Positions 23,110-34,179 of a stretch of DNA of 64,000 bases are shown here, piece after piece (position 1 is the stretch's first letter; the number at the start of each line of letters is the position of its first letter). The translations under genes and the position numbers were made by a program. The notes beneath the pieces were generated by a model, which had not been told where the DNA came from, did no database searches, and worked only from the letters and a program-made list of their open reading frames with translations. The stretch spans positions 558,001-622,000 of the forward strand of contig CM035311.1 in the NCBI GenBank assembly GCA_002900995.3, read 5' to 3'. The DNA is from Ganoderma boninense (lineage: Eukaryota; Basidiomycota; Agaricomycetes; Polyporales; Polyporaceae).

Positions 23110-23672
23110 GCGGTGAACCCACGACGCGATCCGCAATCTCAAAACAATCTGCAGCGGGGGGGACGTTGGGTGGACGGACATGATGCATGGATGCGCGTGC
23201 GAGCTGCACAAAGTGGTAATACCCCCCGATGATGAGGACGATGGACCGAGTGTGGAATATTTGATGCTGACGGTGGGCATGGGTCAAGCCACGGACTAGC
23301 TGTACTGCTGTTATTCGTATCTTTATTACAGGGGATAATTGAAAGCCAACTTGTACTGGTACCCATCCTAGATATTCCAGAATCCATGCAATTTCAACTG
23401 ATACACGACGTTTGTTTTCGCTGTGAATCGTCTGGTCTCTGGATGCGGGAGAGTGGCTGCAGGTAAGATCTGCAGACCGGCTATGTACTTCTTTGCACAG
23501 CCTCTCCTCCGATCCTGGATCAAATTGCGAGCCCATTTTGCCTCTGGTCTCCTATGTTTCTTTCATGTGCATCGAACAGACAACGAACATGAAGGCTCTC
23601 CAAAGGAGAGGTCAAACGGGTATCTCCTGACCAACGTGCATGACATAGGCGTTCTAGCCCACTAGGAACCTG
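21318..23672 (+). repeat. segmental duplication, copy 2
   Basis: Partner of 15563-17835. Left of the breakpoint the two loci share only the 11 bases GCTCGTCCTGC, offset by a 3-base gap, which could be microhomology. On the right, the match fades in the non-coding flank near 23.67 kb. Confidence 0.88.
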
Positions 23673-23955
23673 CGATGGGGTGCCGGTGGCAGAGCATGGT
23701 GCGTAATCTCCACGGCATTCAAGCACCCGCGCCCGCAGCCGATCGTTCTCGGACCTGCCACCGAATCGAGGCTGTGCAGACTTAGCACGAACAATGAACA
23801 TGTGGCCCTCCGCAGGGGCTCCTTTTTAGCTTCTCTTGGTCTGCGGGGAGCATCCGCAGGTCCTTGCATTCCTCCTCTCATCGGCCCACACCTCTCGCAC
23901 CTTCCGGGCTCCCTCAAGTCGTTGCCTACTTAAACCTCTTCGAACCACTTTCAAG
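23110..23955 (+). other. duplicated 3' flank and promoter side of the DUF7330-type gene
   Basis: The first roughly 560 bases align with the sequence after Rxt3 copy 1. The rest is the presumed promoter and leader of the next gene, with CT-rich stretches near the start codon. No additional gene is seen. Confidence 0.55.
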
Positions 23956-25359
23956 ATGATTCTCAACAACCCTGACGCATCCGATATGAAGAGCACGGCT
24001 CCTCCTGTCCCCGAAAAGCACCAGGTACGTCATCTCCTCTCTCTCACTCGGAGTATCGTACGCCTCGAGACTCAAAGCTGATGAGCTCCTGCAACAGGCT
24101 GGCGAGACCCTCCCTCCTCCCCCGCCCTACACGCCACCTCCGATTGTCAATGTTGCGCGACAGATGCCAATGCCGGGGCCCGCGGTTCCGGGAACGTCCG
24201 CCGTCTTCCAGCCCGTGAACCCACAGAGGGTCAACTACTTCGAACTCTTCTCAAAACACGACGCCATCTCAGGTATGTTCATCTCCTCACAACATCCTCC
24301 ACGCGCACTCCCCCCTCTCGTAATCAGACGCATAGACTGTAGAGTGCTCACTGCTAACGCTCTGCAGGGACATATCTCATCGATCCCGAGCTGCCCTCGC
24401 CAATGGCGGGCCTGTCCAAGGCCCTCCGCAAGAAGCCAGACTCGGTCTGGGGCAAGACCAAGAGCTGCAAAAAGTCGAAAGGCTACAAGGAGCTCAACGC
24501 GTCCTTCCAGACCCACCATGGCCATATCTCCCTCGACATCGCCGTGCCCTCAAGGGACCTCGGGAACGTCAGCCCCTTCCCCGGCGACAAACTGCGCACG
24601 CGCGTGTACGTCGCAACGCGGCACGGCCGCATCCGCGCCGACATGGTACGTCCATCCTCCCCCCTTCTTTCTATGTTTCCTCCGCCCCCACACGTGCTCA
24701 TCAGTCCCCTTGAACTTATACAGCACGAGGTGAAGCCGAGCTGCTCGCTCGACCTGCACGTCGAGTCGCGGCACGGGCGCATCGGCGTCCTCCTCCCGCC
24801 GACGTTCGACGGCCCGCTCGTCATCCACGCGCGCACGCTCGGCGCCGTCACCTTCCTCCCGCACCTCGCCGCGCGCACGCGCACGCTCCGCGCGACGGAT
24901 CGCGAGACCGTCGTCCTCGTCGCCTCGCCCCTCACCTCCCCCTCCTCCTCTCGCTCCTCGGCGAGCGCAAACGCGAAGGAGCTGAGCGAGCTCGCGGGGG
25001 CGGAGTCGGACCGCTGCCTCGTGCGCACGCGGCACGGGAAGATCACGATTGGGATCAGCGGGCTGGACCGGCTCGAGGAGCCTGTGCCGACCGGGAGCAT
25101 CTTTGAGAAGGTCGGGCGGTTCATCGAGACGCAGGGGAAGGCGTTTGGGCAGTACGTCGAGAAGAAGACGCAGGAGCTGGTCGCGGCGAGCGTGTCGGCG
25201 GGCCCTCCCCACCAGGACCCCGCGAAGTTGTATGGGTATGGGTATGGGCAGGGGCAGCTCGGCACGGAGGCGGCGCAGGGGCAGTATCCGCACGAGCGGT
25301 ATGCGGCGATGCGACAGGGGAGTGTAGGGAGCGGTGGGGCGGAGAGGCATGGACTTTGA
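23956..25359 (+). CDS. DUF7330-type fungal protein
   Basis: Four exons, 23956-24024, 24098-24272, 24368-24645 and 24724-25359, join in phase to 385 residues. The N-terminal 75 residues are Pro-rich. The core begins with GTYLIDPELPSP and continues with two similar beta-strand segments, SFQTHHGHISLDIAVPSRD and VESRHGRIGVLLPPTFDGPL, then VRTRHGKITIGISG. This repeating H-G-x-I pattern and the GTYxIDP motif are those of the basidiomycete DUF7330 family as I remember it, and no biochemical role is known. The C-terminus is Gly/Tyr/Gln-rich. There is no signal peptide or membrane segment. I am confident of the gene and moderately sure of the family name. Confidence 0.8.
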
Positions 25360-26005
25360 GCTGGAGACTTGGTTGTGGTGCCGGGACGGATGGCTCGGGG
25401 ATGGCGCCGGGTCATGGACGTTATGTTACTACCTCTTTCTTTCATCTCCTTTCATTTACGCTTGTTGTACTCTATGACTACCCCCCTCGGCACTGTAAGA
25501 TTCAGATTCACTTTCACTCACAATCTCAACATAAGTTGTTAGCTGCTGTGTTAAACCCGATCATCGCATTCTGAAGCCAAGTAGGCACCAGCTCGTCTTT
25601 AAAGTTCTAGCTGGCACCGTAACTCGGACGGCCCGGTGATCGTCTCGTCTGTTTGTTGGTTTATGATTTACCCAACAAACCACAAAGCTCTCAGCAGATA
25701 CTAACGTGAGCAATCCGTACGAATATAATGCCCCCAAGCTGACTGGCCACAAACTACAAGAGCTTGCGCAGTGCACCCGACCCGAAAAACATTACTCTGG
25801 TCTTGGGCAAGGTCTCGCACGAGCTCAATAAAAGCCTTAAGCAGTCGATTAAATTCCACAAAACCCATTACCATACACTAAAAATCAGACCGAGATATAA
25901 GAGAACTTGAAGCATATTTTCGCCGCCTAACGATTGACCGCAACCGCCACCTTCGACATCCAACGCAGAAGCCCAAAGCCCGAATCCCGAGCGCACGCCC
26001 AACCC
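25360..26005. other. convergent 3' region
   Basis: It lies between the stop codons of the DUF7330-type gene (+) and laccase A (-). It is AT-richer than the coding flanks, as expected for 3' untranslated sequence. No gene is seen. Confidence 0.55.
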
Positions 26006-28133
26006 TTAGTGGTCCTCGACCGCGAGCGCGTTGTACGTGGGGCAGAGGTCGGACCACGCCTGGGGCACGGGGTTGGCCGCGCTGGCCTGGGGCGAGTCTT
26101 CGGCCATGACGACGGCGAAGCCGGCCTCGAGGTGGAAGTCGATGTGGCAGTGGAGGATCCAGGGGCCCGGGTTGTTCGTCTGGAACCGGATCGTCACGTT
26201 GTCGCCCGCCACGCCCGTCGACACGACATCGCGCCACACGGGGTTGTCGTAGTTGTACTCGGTCGAGCCCGCGCTGCGGATCACCGCGAACTCGTGCTGG
26301 ATAGGGAGGGGAGGGAGGGGTGTGGTCAGCATCAGCGTCGGGGCGAGGGGTAAAGAGACTGGGAGGAGGCTTACACCGTGCAGGTGGAACGGGTGCGGGG
26401 TGCCGGGGGCGCTGGCGGTGCCGGGGAAGGTGAGCTCGATGGAGGAGTTCATCGGGAGCTCGTAGACGCTGCCGGAGGGGAGGAGCTCCTGCGCGGTCTG
26501 GGCGCCGCTCAGGATCTGCAGGAGCACGGGGACGGTGGGCGGGACGAAGGTGTCGCCGTTGATGAAGAAGCGGGAGCCGTTGAAGTTGAACGCGAAGTTG
26601 ATCGCCAGGTCGACGCCTCCGGGGGTCGGGCTGCCGGGCTGTTATCCGAAGGGGACAGGCAGTGAGCATTCAATGGCGACTCGGAGAGATAGGACGAGCG
26701 ACGTACCGTGGGGATTGCGACGTATGGGTGGAGATCGACCTCGTTCAGGAGGTTCTGCGTCGTCTGCTGCGAGGTCGTGGGCTCGACCGGGTCCGCGCCG
26801 TCATAGCGTAGGATGGCAGAGTTGATGCCGTCCGTGAAGCCGACGTTACCGAAGTTGGGGTTGGCGCGGACCCAGTAGTTATCGACGTCCTGGTCAGCGG
26901 TGAGCTGTGAAGGATGTTTTAGCTTCTAGTAGGACACAGAACAGGCACGGGACAGAGACTGACCACAAAGGAGTAGCGTTGAGCGGCGAAGATCTGGATG
27001 GTGTTCACCGTGACGGGCTGCGTCTCAATGCCGTCCGCCTCAATGACAGTCATGTTGTGGCCGTCCACACTGAAGGTGTAGTTCGGGTCGCAAGACATGG
27101 AGATCAGGCGGAAGCGGTAGCTATCGGAGGGAGGTCAGGACGCTCCTCGTCTCGCAGGCCTTCGCAGACGTGCGTACCGCTTGCCCTTCGTGACGTTGAT
27201 AACAGCGAGCTCAGCCGTGGACGTAGCGGGGCTCCGTCCCAAGCCGTTGATGAGGGTCGCGTCCGCGCCAAGCCTGCGTTTCCCAATGCGTCAGGACTGC
27301 TGTACCTGGACCCTTGAAAAGAGGCACGCGAAGACTTACGGGAAGGCCGGCCCAAGTTTAGCGGCGGTGTGGTACCAGTCGGTCAGGGTGATCACCGTCG
27401 AGTCTGTATAGAGCGAATAAGCACAAAGTTCACTCTGAATGGCAGGAGGAATGTCGGGGAATCTCACCATCATCGACGTCATACATGGACAAGAGCGGGT
27501 CCTCAGGGTCGTATACGACGAACGGGCCCCTGAGACCATCGCAGTACTGAGTGGACAGATGGCTGTGATACCAATAGGTGCCTGCGCAACTACGGTGAGC
27601 ATCATCTGATATCAGGCCGAAAGAAACGGCGCTGCTTACCGGCTTGGCCAGGGACTTGGAAGTCGTAGAGGAACGAGTGCCCGCTGGAGATCGGGCACTG
27701 ATTGACGAAGGCCACGCCGTCAGCCCAGTTCGTGCCCTTCTGGAAGAAGCCGTGCCAGTGCTAGAAGAGCCGGTGAGCTGCATACCCATCTAGCAGTGAA
27801 GAAGAAAACCGTACAATACTAGTAGTCTTCAACATAGTATGGTTCGTCATCTGGTCGACCACATTGAGCTGGAAGCGGTCGCTCTGTCGGCGCACACAGG
27901 GAGCACGTCAGTGAATGTGTCCGCAGGCGGAGAAAGAGAACAATACTGACAACTTGGCCCGTGATGAGGGGTCCAGGGGCGACGCCGTTGACCACGACGG
28001 CAGCACGAGTGAAGCCATCGGGGGCGACGTCCGCGTTCGAGATCACCAGGTCCGTGACGGGCCCGATGCCTGCGTACGCCGACGTGGCGAAGACGAGAGT
28101 GATGAAGGAGAGCAAGGACTGGAACCGCGCCAT
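26006..28133 (-). CDS. laccase A (multicopper oxidase, Phe axial position)
   Basis: Secreted phenol oxidase that couples oxidation of phenols and lignin fragments to reduction of oxygen to water. Ten exons join in frame to roughly 520 residues. The start ATG at 28133 opens a signal peptide ([20 protein letters not shown]) before the mature start GIGPVTDL. All four copper signatures are present: L1 HWHGFFQ, L2 [15 protein letters not shown]3 HPFHLHG and L4 [12 protein letters not shown]. The residue ten after the L4 Cys is Phe, the class associated with higher redox potential. The tail ends [14 protein letters not shown]. It has three fewer introns than the two downstream laccases, so it is the more distant paralogue. 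A TATA-like box lies about 90 bases upstream. No frameshift or missing ligand is seen. Confidence 0.95.
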
Positions 28134-31100
28134 TGGGATAAGAGGTGAGGGACTCGAAAGGCTGTCTGAAGACTTGGATGCTGCTTCAGCTGGTTTGAGA
28201 TGGTGCCCCCAGTGCGTCCTTTATACTCCTCGACCGAGGCTCGCGCGCCAGAGAACAACATGGAGTGAATGAGACGGGTATGTCTGCCGGCCCTATGATG
28301 CGGTCGAAAAGCGTTCGCGCTGGCTGAGGCGGCCATGGCGCTGGACCTGACTGAATGTCGCTGGCCCTGGGGCGGTCGCCGCGCGAGTGCAGTAGCGTGC
28401 GTGAGAGAGCTTCGGTCGGCGCAGCAGGGAAGCCAACCTCCGACGAAACGATGCTTGTGCGGCGGGTTGGGCGTCAAGAGGGGTCGACGTCCGCTGGATG
28501 GGTGTGGTTCGGTTCCGGTGGGAGAAGCCGTTAGGGGAAGTGATGGAATCCGTCCATCTGGGACCTGAACGGCGGCCCTGGCCTAATGCAAACGCCGTCC
28601 GTGAGAACACCGATATATGGCACGGAATGCGTTGCGGGGCTCTGGGGCGACGAGCGTGCAAGCGATGAGCCATATTTGCGCCCAAGGTTGGAGAGACCCA
28701 TTGACTGGGAGTCCGACGCGATGACTAAAGGAGCTCCTCCGACTGTTAAGAATGATGGACTCTATCAGCACTCAGTGCAGCGCGTACCCTACAGGTACTT
28801 AAAGAAACGTACTCTTTGACATAAAGATGGGTGGAATACGTCAACATTCAGGGTAAGCATTCGGAGGGCGAGCGTCGTCTTGTTAGTCGACAGCGGACTG
28901 GATGGCCGCCAGTGCCAAGGCGGCGGTCGGAAGGAATTGGTATTGAAGGCAGGGATGCTTGAAGCGAGCGTCATAGGAAGGTACGGGGAGAAGGTGGATG
29001 GTAAGGATCAAGCTTTTGCCTGGTTGAGAGCAACGCGGACGCATCCGGGCCCCGGCTGGGAAACCTCACCACACTTGGGCAGACGCCCGTCCGCACTGCC
29101 ACGCCCTCGCCATTGGCGCTTGAGGCTCGTCCTTGCTCATCGACGACCACCACCACGTCGACATCGGTCCACACTCCACGGCCAGCCTTTCCACTGAAGA
29201 ATATCCCCTGAGCTCGAAAACATACGCAGACCGCTCGTTCGGCGATGGTCCCGAAACCGTTCAGCGGTGAGAGACTGAGAGCAGCGATCATCGGCCTCTC
29301 ATAACGAATCGGTCTATACCAAAGTGCGACCAGCAGATTTCTCACTCGCTCGATTTTTGCAGTCCGCAGCCCTCTGATCCAATTATTCAGAACATGTGAG
29401 TCCTTCTTTTTCTCGCTTCATGCTCAGCCGTCAATCCTCTCCGTCCCTTTGCCAGCGTCAGTAACTATAGCTCGCCTGACTCGTTCTTAGTACGCAGACA
29501 TCCGAGTACGGGCGCAGAACAAACCAGGCCCGGCGGAATGCAGTCCCCCCACCTGTCATCTGCACAACCTCCAGATGGCAAACATGGCAATGCCCCTCAT
29601 TTCAATACAAGGATGGCTGGCATCCGACCATCGTGGCCTCCAATGAGCACTTCACCCACCCTTGACATCCGCCGGTTCTCACCAAGTCCATGATCAAAGC
29701 TTTCTCCACTTGCTTCCCCGCCTTCCCGAGGTCGAGGTGCCTTTTTCGCCCCGGAGCGACTAGAACAAAGGCGGTGTCTCGAAAAGGCGGCAAGCGGTCC
29801 CGAGTGATCCTTCCGAGCTTTTTCCCATCGGCGCATCCGGCAGAAGTCATCCAATGGATGCGCCGTGGTCGGCATAAATCTCTCTTTGGACCGCTCGACC
29901 ACTAGACCGCTGCGCAGCACAAACATGATTTCAGAAGGTGTGCTGCGTCCAGGTCCCGCTAGCATCAGGAGACGGGGGACCACTTCGATTCTGTTGTGCC
30001 TAGATATCAAGATGGCCGGCTCGGACGCGGAAACTTGGGCGATGCACAAGGAAGGGTGGCTTGCTACAGCTTGCCAAGTCGTTTGAGTCATAGAAGAGGC
30101 ATTTGCGCTGCATCGCGGCCGTGGCCGACATACGCCTACGTATACTGCTCGGCTAAGTGTGCGGCGCTTCGGGGGGCCCGGGCGGATACGTTGTCAATAC
30201 AAGTCCGTAATCCTGTCTTCTTCGCAACACCGGTGATGGGAGAGCTGACGAGGAGTTTAGGCATGCCGAGTAGAGGCGCACACCTCGACTGACGATTAAA
30301 TGGTTTACACTGGTCCTCTCTCACGACGGCCCCGGGCGAGCAGGCCCAACGACGCTCTGTCGCCGTTTAGGAGGTCAAGGGCTTACGGACATGAGCCTTC
30401 TGTTCCAATTTCTAAAGAAGTGGAACTCCTTCTAACGCCGGATTTGGATCCTTCTGGACAGGCCTACATGCGTCGTTCGTGCCACGAGGTCACCAAACTG
30501 CTGGCAGTCCTAGAACTGGAAGACCGGTGAGTCACCTTATCCGCCTACACCTTCTCAAACCCAGACGCGTACGATCATTTCGTGATCCGACTGTGTAATG
30601 GTTCTGATCATGCTCAAGGCTAGACACCTTATCCTTTTGTCTCAACGCGAAACGCGCGCGAGACTCGCCCGCCAATCCGTCGTCCTGGTGTCGGTGCGGT
30701 CCCACCCCAACCCTCGTCGCCGCGGCTCCGGCCGCCACCTCAGGTACACGCACACCGGCGAGCGACGATCTCGATCAGCCAAAGCATGAGCTGGCAAGCT
30801 GCTTCTGATGAAAGGCAAAGAGACAGGCTACATTCCATTCTTGGACGTAGACCGCTGCAGTCGCGAGCACAGCCTGTCCAGCAACTCCCCGGCTTGGGAA
30901 ATAGCGCCGCAGGCGTGGCGTTGGTCACTCACGGCCATCAAGTAAATACCATCTGTCCATCCCGCGCAGCGTGCCACTGCCAGGATCCCATGCAGTCCGC
31001 CAAGAGATCCGTGCTGGGTTGACACCTCTCGGCGAGCGACCCATTAATACTCTAGCACTCGCTCGCGCGCTCTGCCGCTGCATCTCCATTGACCGCAGGC

Positions 31101-32676
31101 CATCGCGGCCAGAGAGAGGGAAACGCCCGCTGACGCTTGCGTCTCTGGGCCAACGCGGCCGACCTGGCCATCTCGCCTGACTCGAAGAATGCTGCTCTCC
31201 ATGTGCCCCGCATATGCGACCGTCGCAGGCGGGCAGCCAAGGACGTAATCCACGACAACACCCGGACCACAGTGGCCGCACTAAGTACCCGTACCCTCAA
31301 CCCCCCCCCCCCACACACACCTGGCGCTCCCCCGGGCGCGCCCAGCGCTCTCGCGAACCCGCTGAACTCCCGCGAATCCTTCTGTGCAGACGCGGGAGGG
31401 CATTTGCTTTCGGATCTCCGGGTCGAACCGCAGGCCCCCTCCCCCTCATGTGCCTGTCTGCCTGCCTGCCAGCCTCCAGCCTCCCGCGACCGCCAAAAAT
31501 ACGACACGGCCGTAGCGCGACGGTCCTCGGAGACGTTCCTCTGCGGGCCCGCCATGTGCGTCCATGTCCACGTCCACTGCTGTCGTGCAGCCACCATTGA
31601 CACTATCCAGCGCGAGCGCGCGTCCGGCGGCGCATGGTTTCCGTCTGGCTCACAGTCCTCCTATCATACGTCTCAGACGTCAGCCCCGCCGCCACCGCCG
31701 CCTCCTTCATTCAGCTGTCCCTCGCCGTGCTGGGGTGGTGGAGCGGGACCGCATGCTCCCGCTCGTCGAGGCACATCCGGGCTTGCATCCATGGCGGCAA
31801 TACGGCGTCGATGAGAACGAGGGCACATATGCATGATTCGTGGCGGGCGGTCCCGGGGAGGGAGGAGAGGAGAAGGGTATGCCCACTGCGCCTGCCAGGC
31901 ACAGACTGCCTTCTCCTTCTCTCCGCGTCCGCTGGCAGCGGGGGATCGGGTTTAGACGGCGTGCCCTCCTTGCATGGGCCACGAAGACTTCATGTGTCCG
32001 CATCTGGTGTCGGGGGCTGTGGTAATTACTAACCCCAATCGCTCAGCGCGAACGCGTCCCATGCCGTTAGCAATCTCCTCTCCCAGTCTGCCAGTGGACT
32101 GTCGTCCGGCGACCTGGTACCTAAGCTCTGCTATTTCTAGAGCGCGACTAGCCTTTGTCTGAGAATTGCGAATGGGTTTTTACCATCCACGGATGCTGGG
32201 CCCGCACCCGTACATACCATCTCGCGCAAACGGTCGAATGTTTATTGTCGCATACTTGTATGACATTGGCGAGCCGCCGATGAGCAGCTTGACTTCCCTC
32301 TTGTGTGCCATGCTCATGAGGCACCTTCACGCCTTCAAGTTCTAGTGTTTGGTTCTCATCGGGTATGACGAGGACTAGTACCGATTACCGCGAGTGATGG
32401 GTCTTCTTCTGTCCACATTGTCTTCGAAAGTTGAGAGAGGAGCATATCCTAACGTGCTCCAAGTTTCGAGGCCTATCCTGTGACACTGGCCCGCGTGTCC
32501 CCCATCCCAAATTGCGCGTTAGGTTGAGACCCACCAGGTTTTCTGAACTCGTCCCTCGTAATGGACATGACCCCTTGAAAGTCTAGCCCGCAACCTGAGG
32601 ATGTTCACGCTCTAGATCTGCAAAAACGACCTTTGTGAGCTGTTATTTATGGACAGGTGTCTTGAAGACGGCGCAT
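28134..32676. other. 4.5 kb between laccase A and the F-box relic, no recognised gene
   Basis: It includes the laccase A promoter. ORFs such as 29597-30091 (-) and 30300-30530 (+) show no family I know. A run of 13 C followed by a short AC repeat is at about 31300. The length and lack of genes are in keeping with decayed or repeat-derived sequence, but no transposon protein was found. Confidence 0.45.
28219..28226 (-). promoter_or_regulatory. TATA-like box of laccase A
   Basis: GTATAAAG on the minus strand, 86-93 bases upstream of the laccase A start codon, a usual spacing for a fungal TATA element with a short leader. Confidence 0.55.
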
Positions 32677-33789
32677 CTAGCTGAAGGTGGCTACACGCCT
32701 TGGGTCTTCGTCCGAGTCCGGGAGGCGCGGATGCAGAGTTTCTCGAAAATAGACTATGTCTTCTCCGCTCGAGTTGACAAGGGAGATGCGAGCGCATTGC
32801 AATGCGTCCGCAGCGGTGTCCCAATCCTCTGCAGTCCCTATGTTCAGTGTCAAGGAATGTAGCCGTAACATCCGAGGCAGCAGCGCGGCTAGTAGTGCTG
32901 AGCGTTGGCAGTCAGCCGAAGACCTCTTCAATATGATCAGTGGGGAGGGACCCTCATCCCCTATATCTTGCTTCAAATTCCCGGCGATCTTGAGGCTCTC
33001 GAGGGTAGTAGAGGCAGTGCGGTCCAGGAGTTTCCACAACACATCGTGAGGAAGAGTGTCTATCTACATTAGACTGTGCAAGTCCGAGTCAGCAACTCCA
33101 AAATGTACAGATGTGCGACCGTTGTGAATCGGATCTCCTAGTTGCCACCCGAGGAGTGGATAGACGCAACTTTCCGATGCCGTGAAACTAGACCCTGAGC
33201 TGGCACTTGCCAGACTACGACTGTCTTTTTCGGGAAACTACATCGTGCGACATCGCAGGTGCTTCAACCGAGGGAAGGACGTGACAAATCGCAAAAAACG
33301 GTAATGGGCGGCGAAGTCCAGGGATTTTAGGTCAAGAGACACGATGGGGGACGACATTTGTAGATAGAGTAACATCCTAGGGGGGTGCCAGACGTTCCTC
33401 GTACGCGCGTCCTGTCGTTTGACAGGTCGTTACGAAGGGCCCATCCGCGTAAATTGGGAAGACGTGAAAGGAATCGGGATGGGAACATCTCCAGGAGGCA
33501 AGCGGGTCTTTTCTCAAGCCGGTGTGATGCCATACTTATGGTACGCATCAACTTTCGCCATGCGGCCTGATGGGCGTCGAGGAGATCGCATAGGGGGTAT
33601 ATGTCTTCTTGGGTCGAAATGCGGACAATGGAGAACAGATGGAAGCGGCTGCGTGGTAGCCAGCTGCGAGAGGTCAAGGCGTAGAGTCGGAGTGGTGACG
33701 ACGTTTGAGGACTGGTCAATGACAGTTTCTTCGATCTCGGTCGGGAAGGAGGAGAGAAAAGGTGTCAAGGTATCGGTGTTTGCATCCAT
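32677..33789 (-). pseudogene. F-box-like protein relic
   Basis: The frame from ATG 33789 reads LSSFPTEIEETVIDQSS, the usual start of an F-box in Agaricomycete F-box/LRR proteins. The continuation RLYALTSRSWLPRSRFHLFS lies in another frame, so a frameshift falls near 33700-33740. Further on, the typical downstream block (SLDLKSLDFAAHYRFLRFV, FPRLKHLRCRTM) is in a third frame and is followed by TAG stops near 33236 and 33065. The last piece is leucine-rich (LESLKIAGNLK, MLRLHSLTLNIG). One stop might be spliced out, but the combination of a frame break and stops points to a decayed gene. Intact members act as substrate adaptors of SCF ubiquitin ligases. Confidence 0.6.
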
Positions 33790-34179
33790 GAAGGCCTGTG
33801 GACGATGAAGCTTCGGGAATATTACAAGGGCGTTCCGCGTACGGAGTTAACATATTACCCCATCCGAACTGTCCTTGCCGGCCATACCTTGAAACCGAGT
33901 ACAGCTGCGGAGGCAGTGTTTGAAGAGAATGGTTGACTGGGCAACAATGTCGTTGAATTACTACACGGGAGACAAGGACGAGATATACGTGCGAGCACAA
34001 AAATTGATGGAAACGATAACTTGCATGTATAGGCAACAAATGAGATGGGTATAGAACATTAGGCTTCAAGTAGGACAAGAACATGAAGGGTATAGAACGT
34101 TAGGCTACAAACAGCATATCTAACCCTCGAACGAGACGGACAGTAAAAGCAAACGTCAAGGGCGCAGTAACAACAATCG
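33790..34179. other. short spacer 3' of laccase B
   Basis: It lies between the F-box relic and the laccase B stop. No gene is seen. A direct repeat of 'agaac..aggct..aag' type occurs around 34055-34120 in likely 3' untranslated sequence. Confidence 0.4.

Noticed and set aside
21343..23280. 645-codon minus-strand ORF opposite the truncated Rxt3 copy
   Set aside because: It is antisense to the coding exons, runs through both introns, and has the Arg/Pro/Ser composition of a GC-driven shadow frame.
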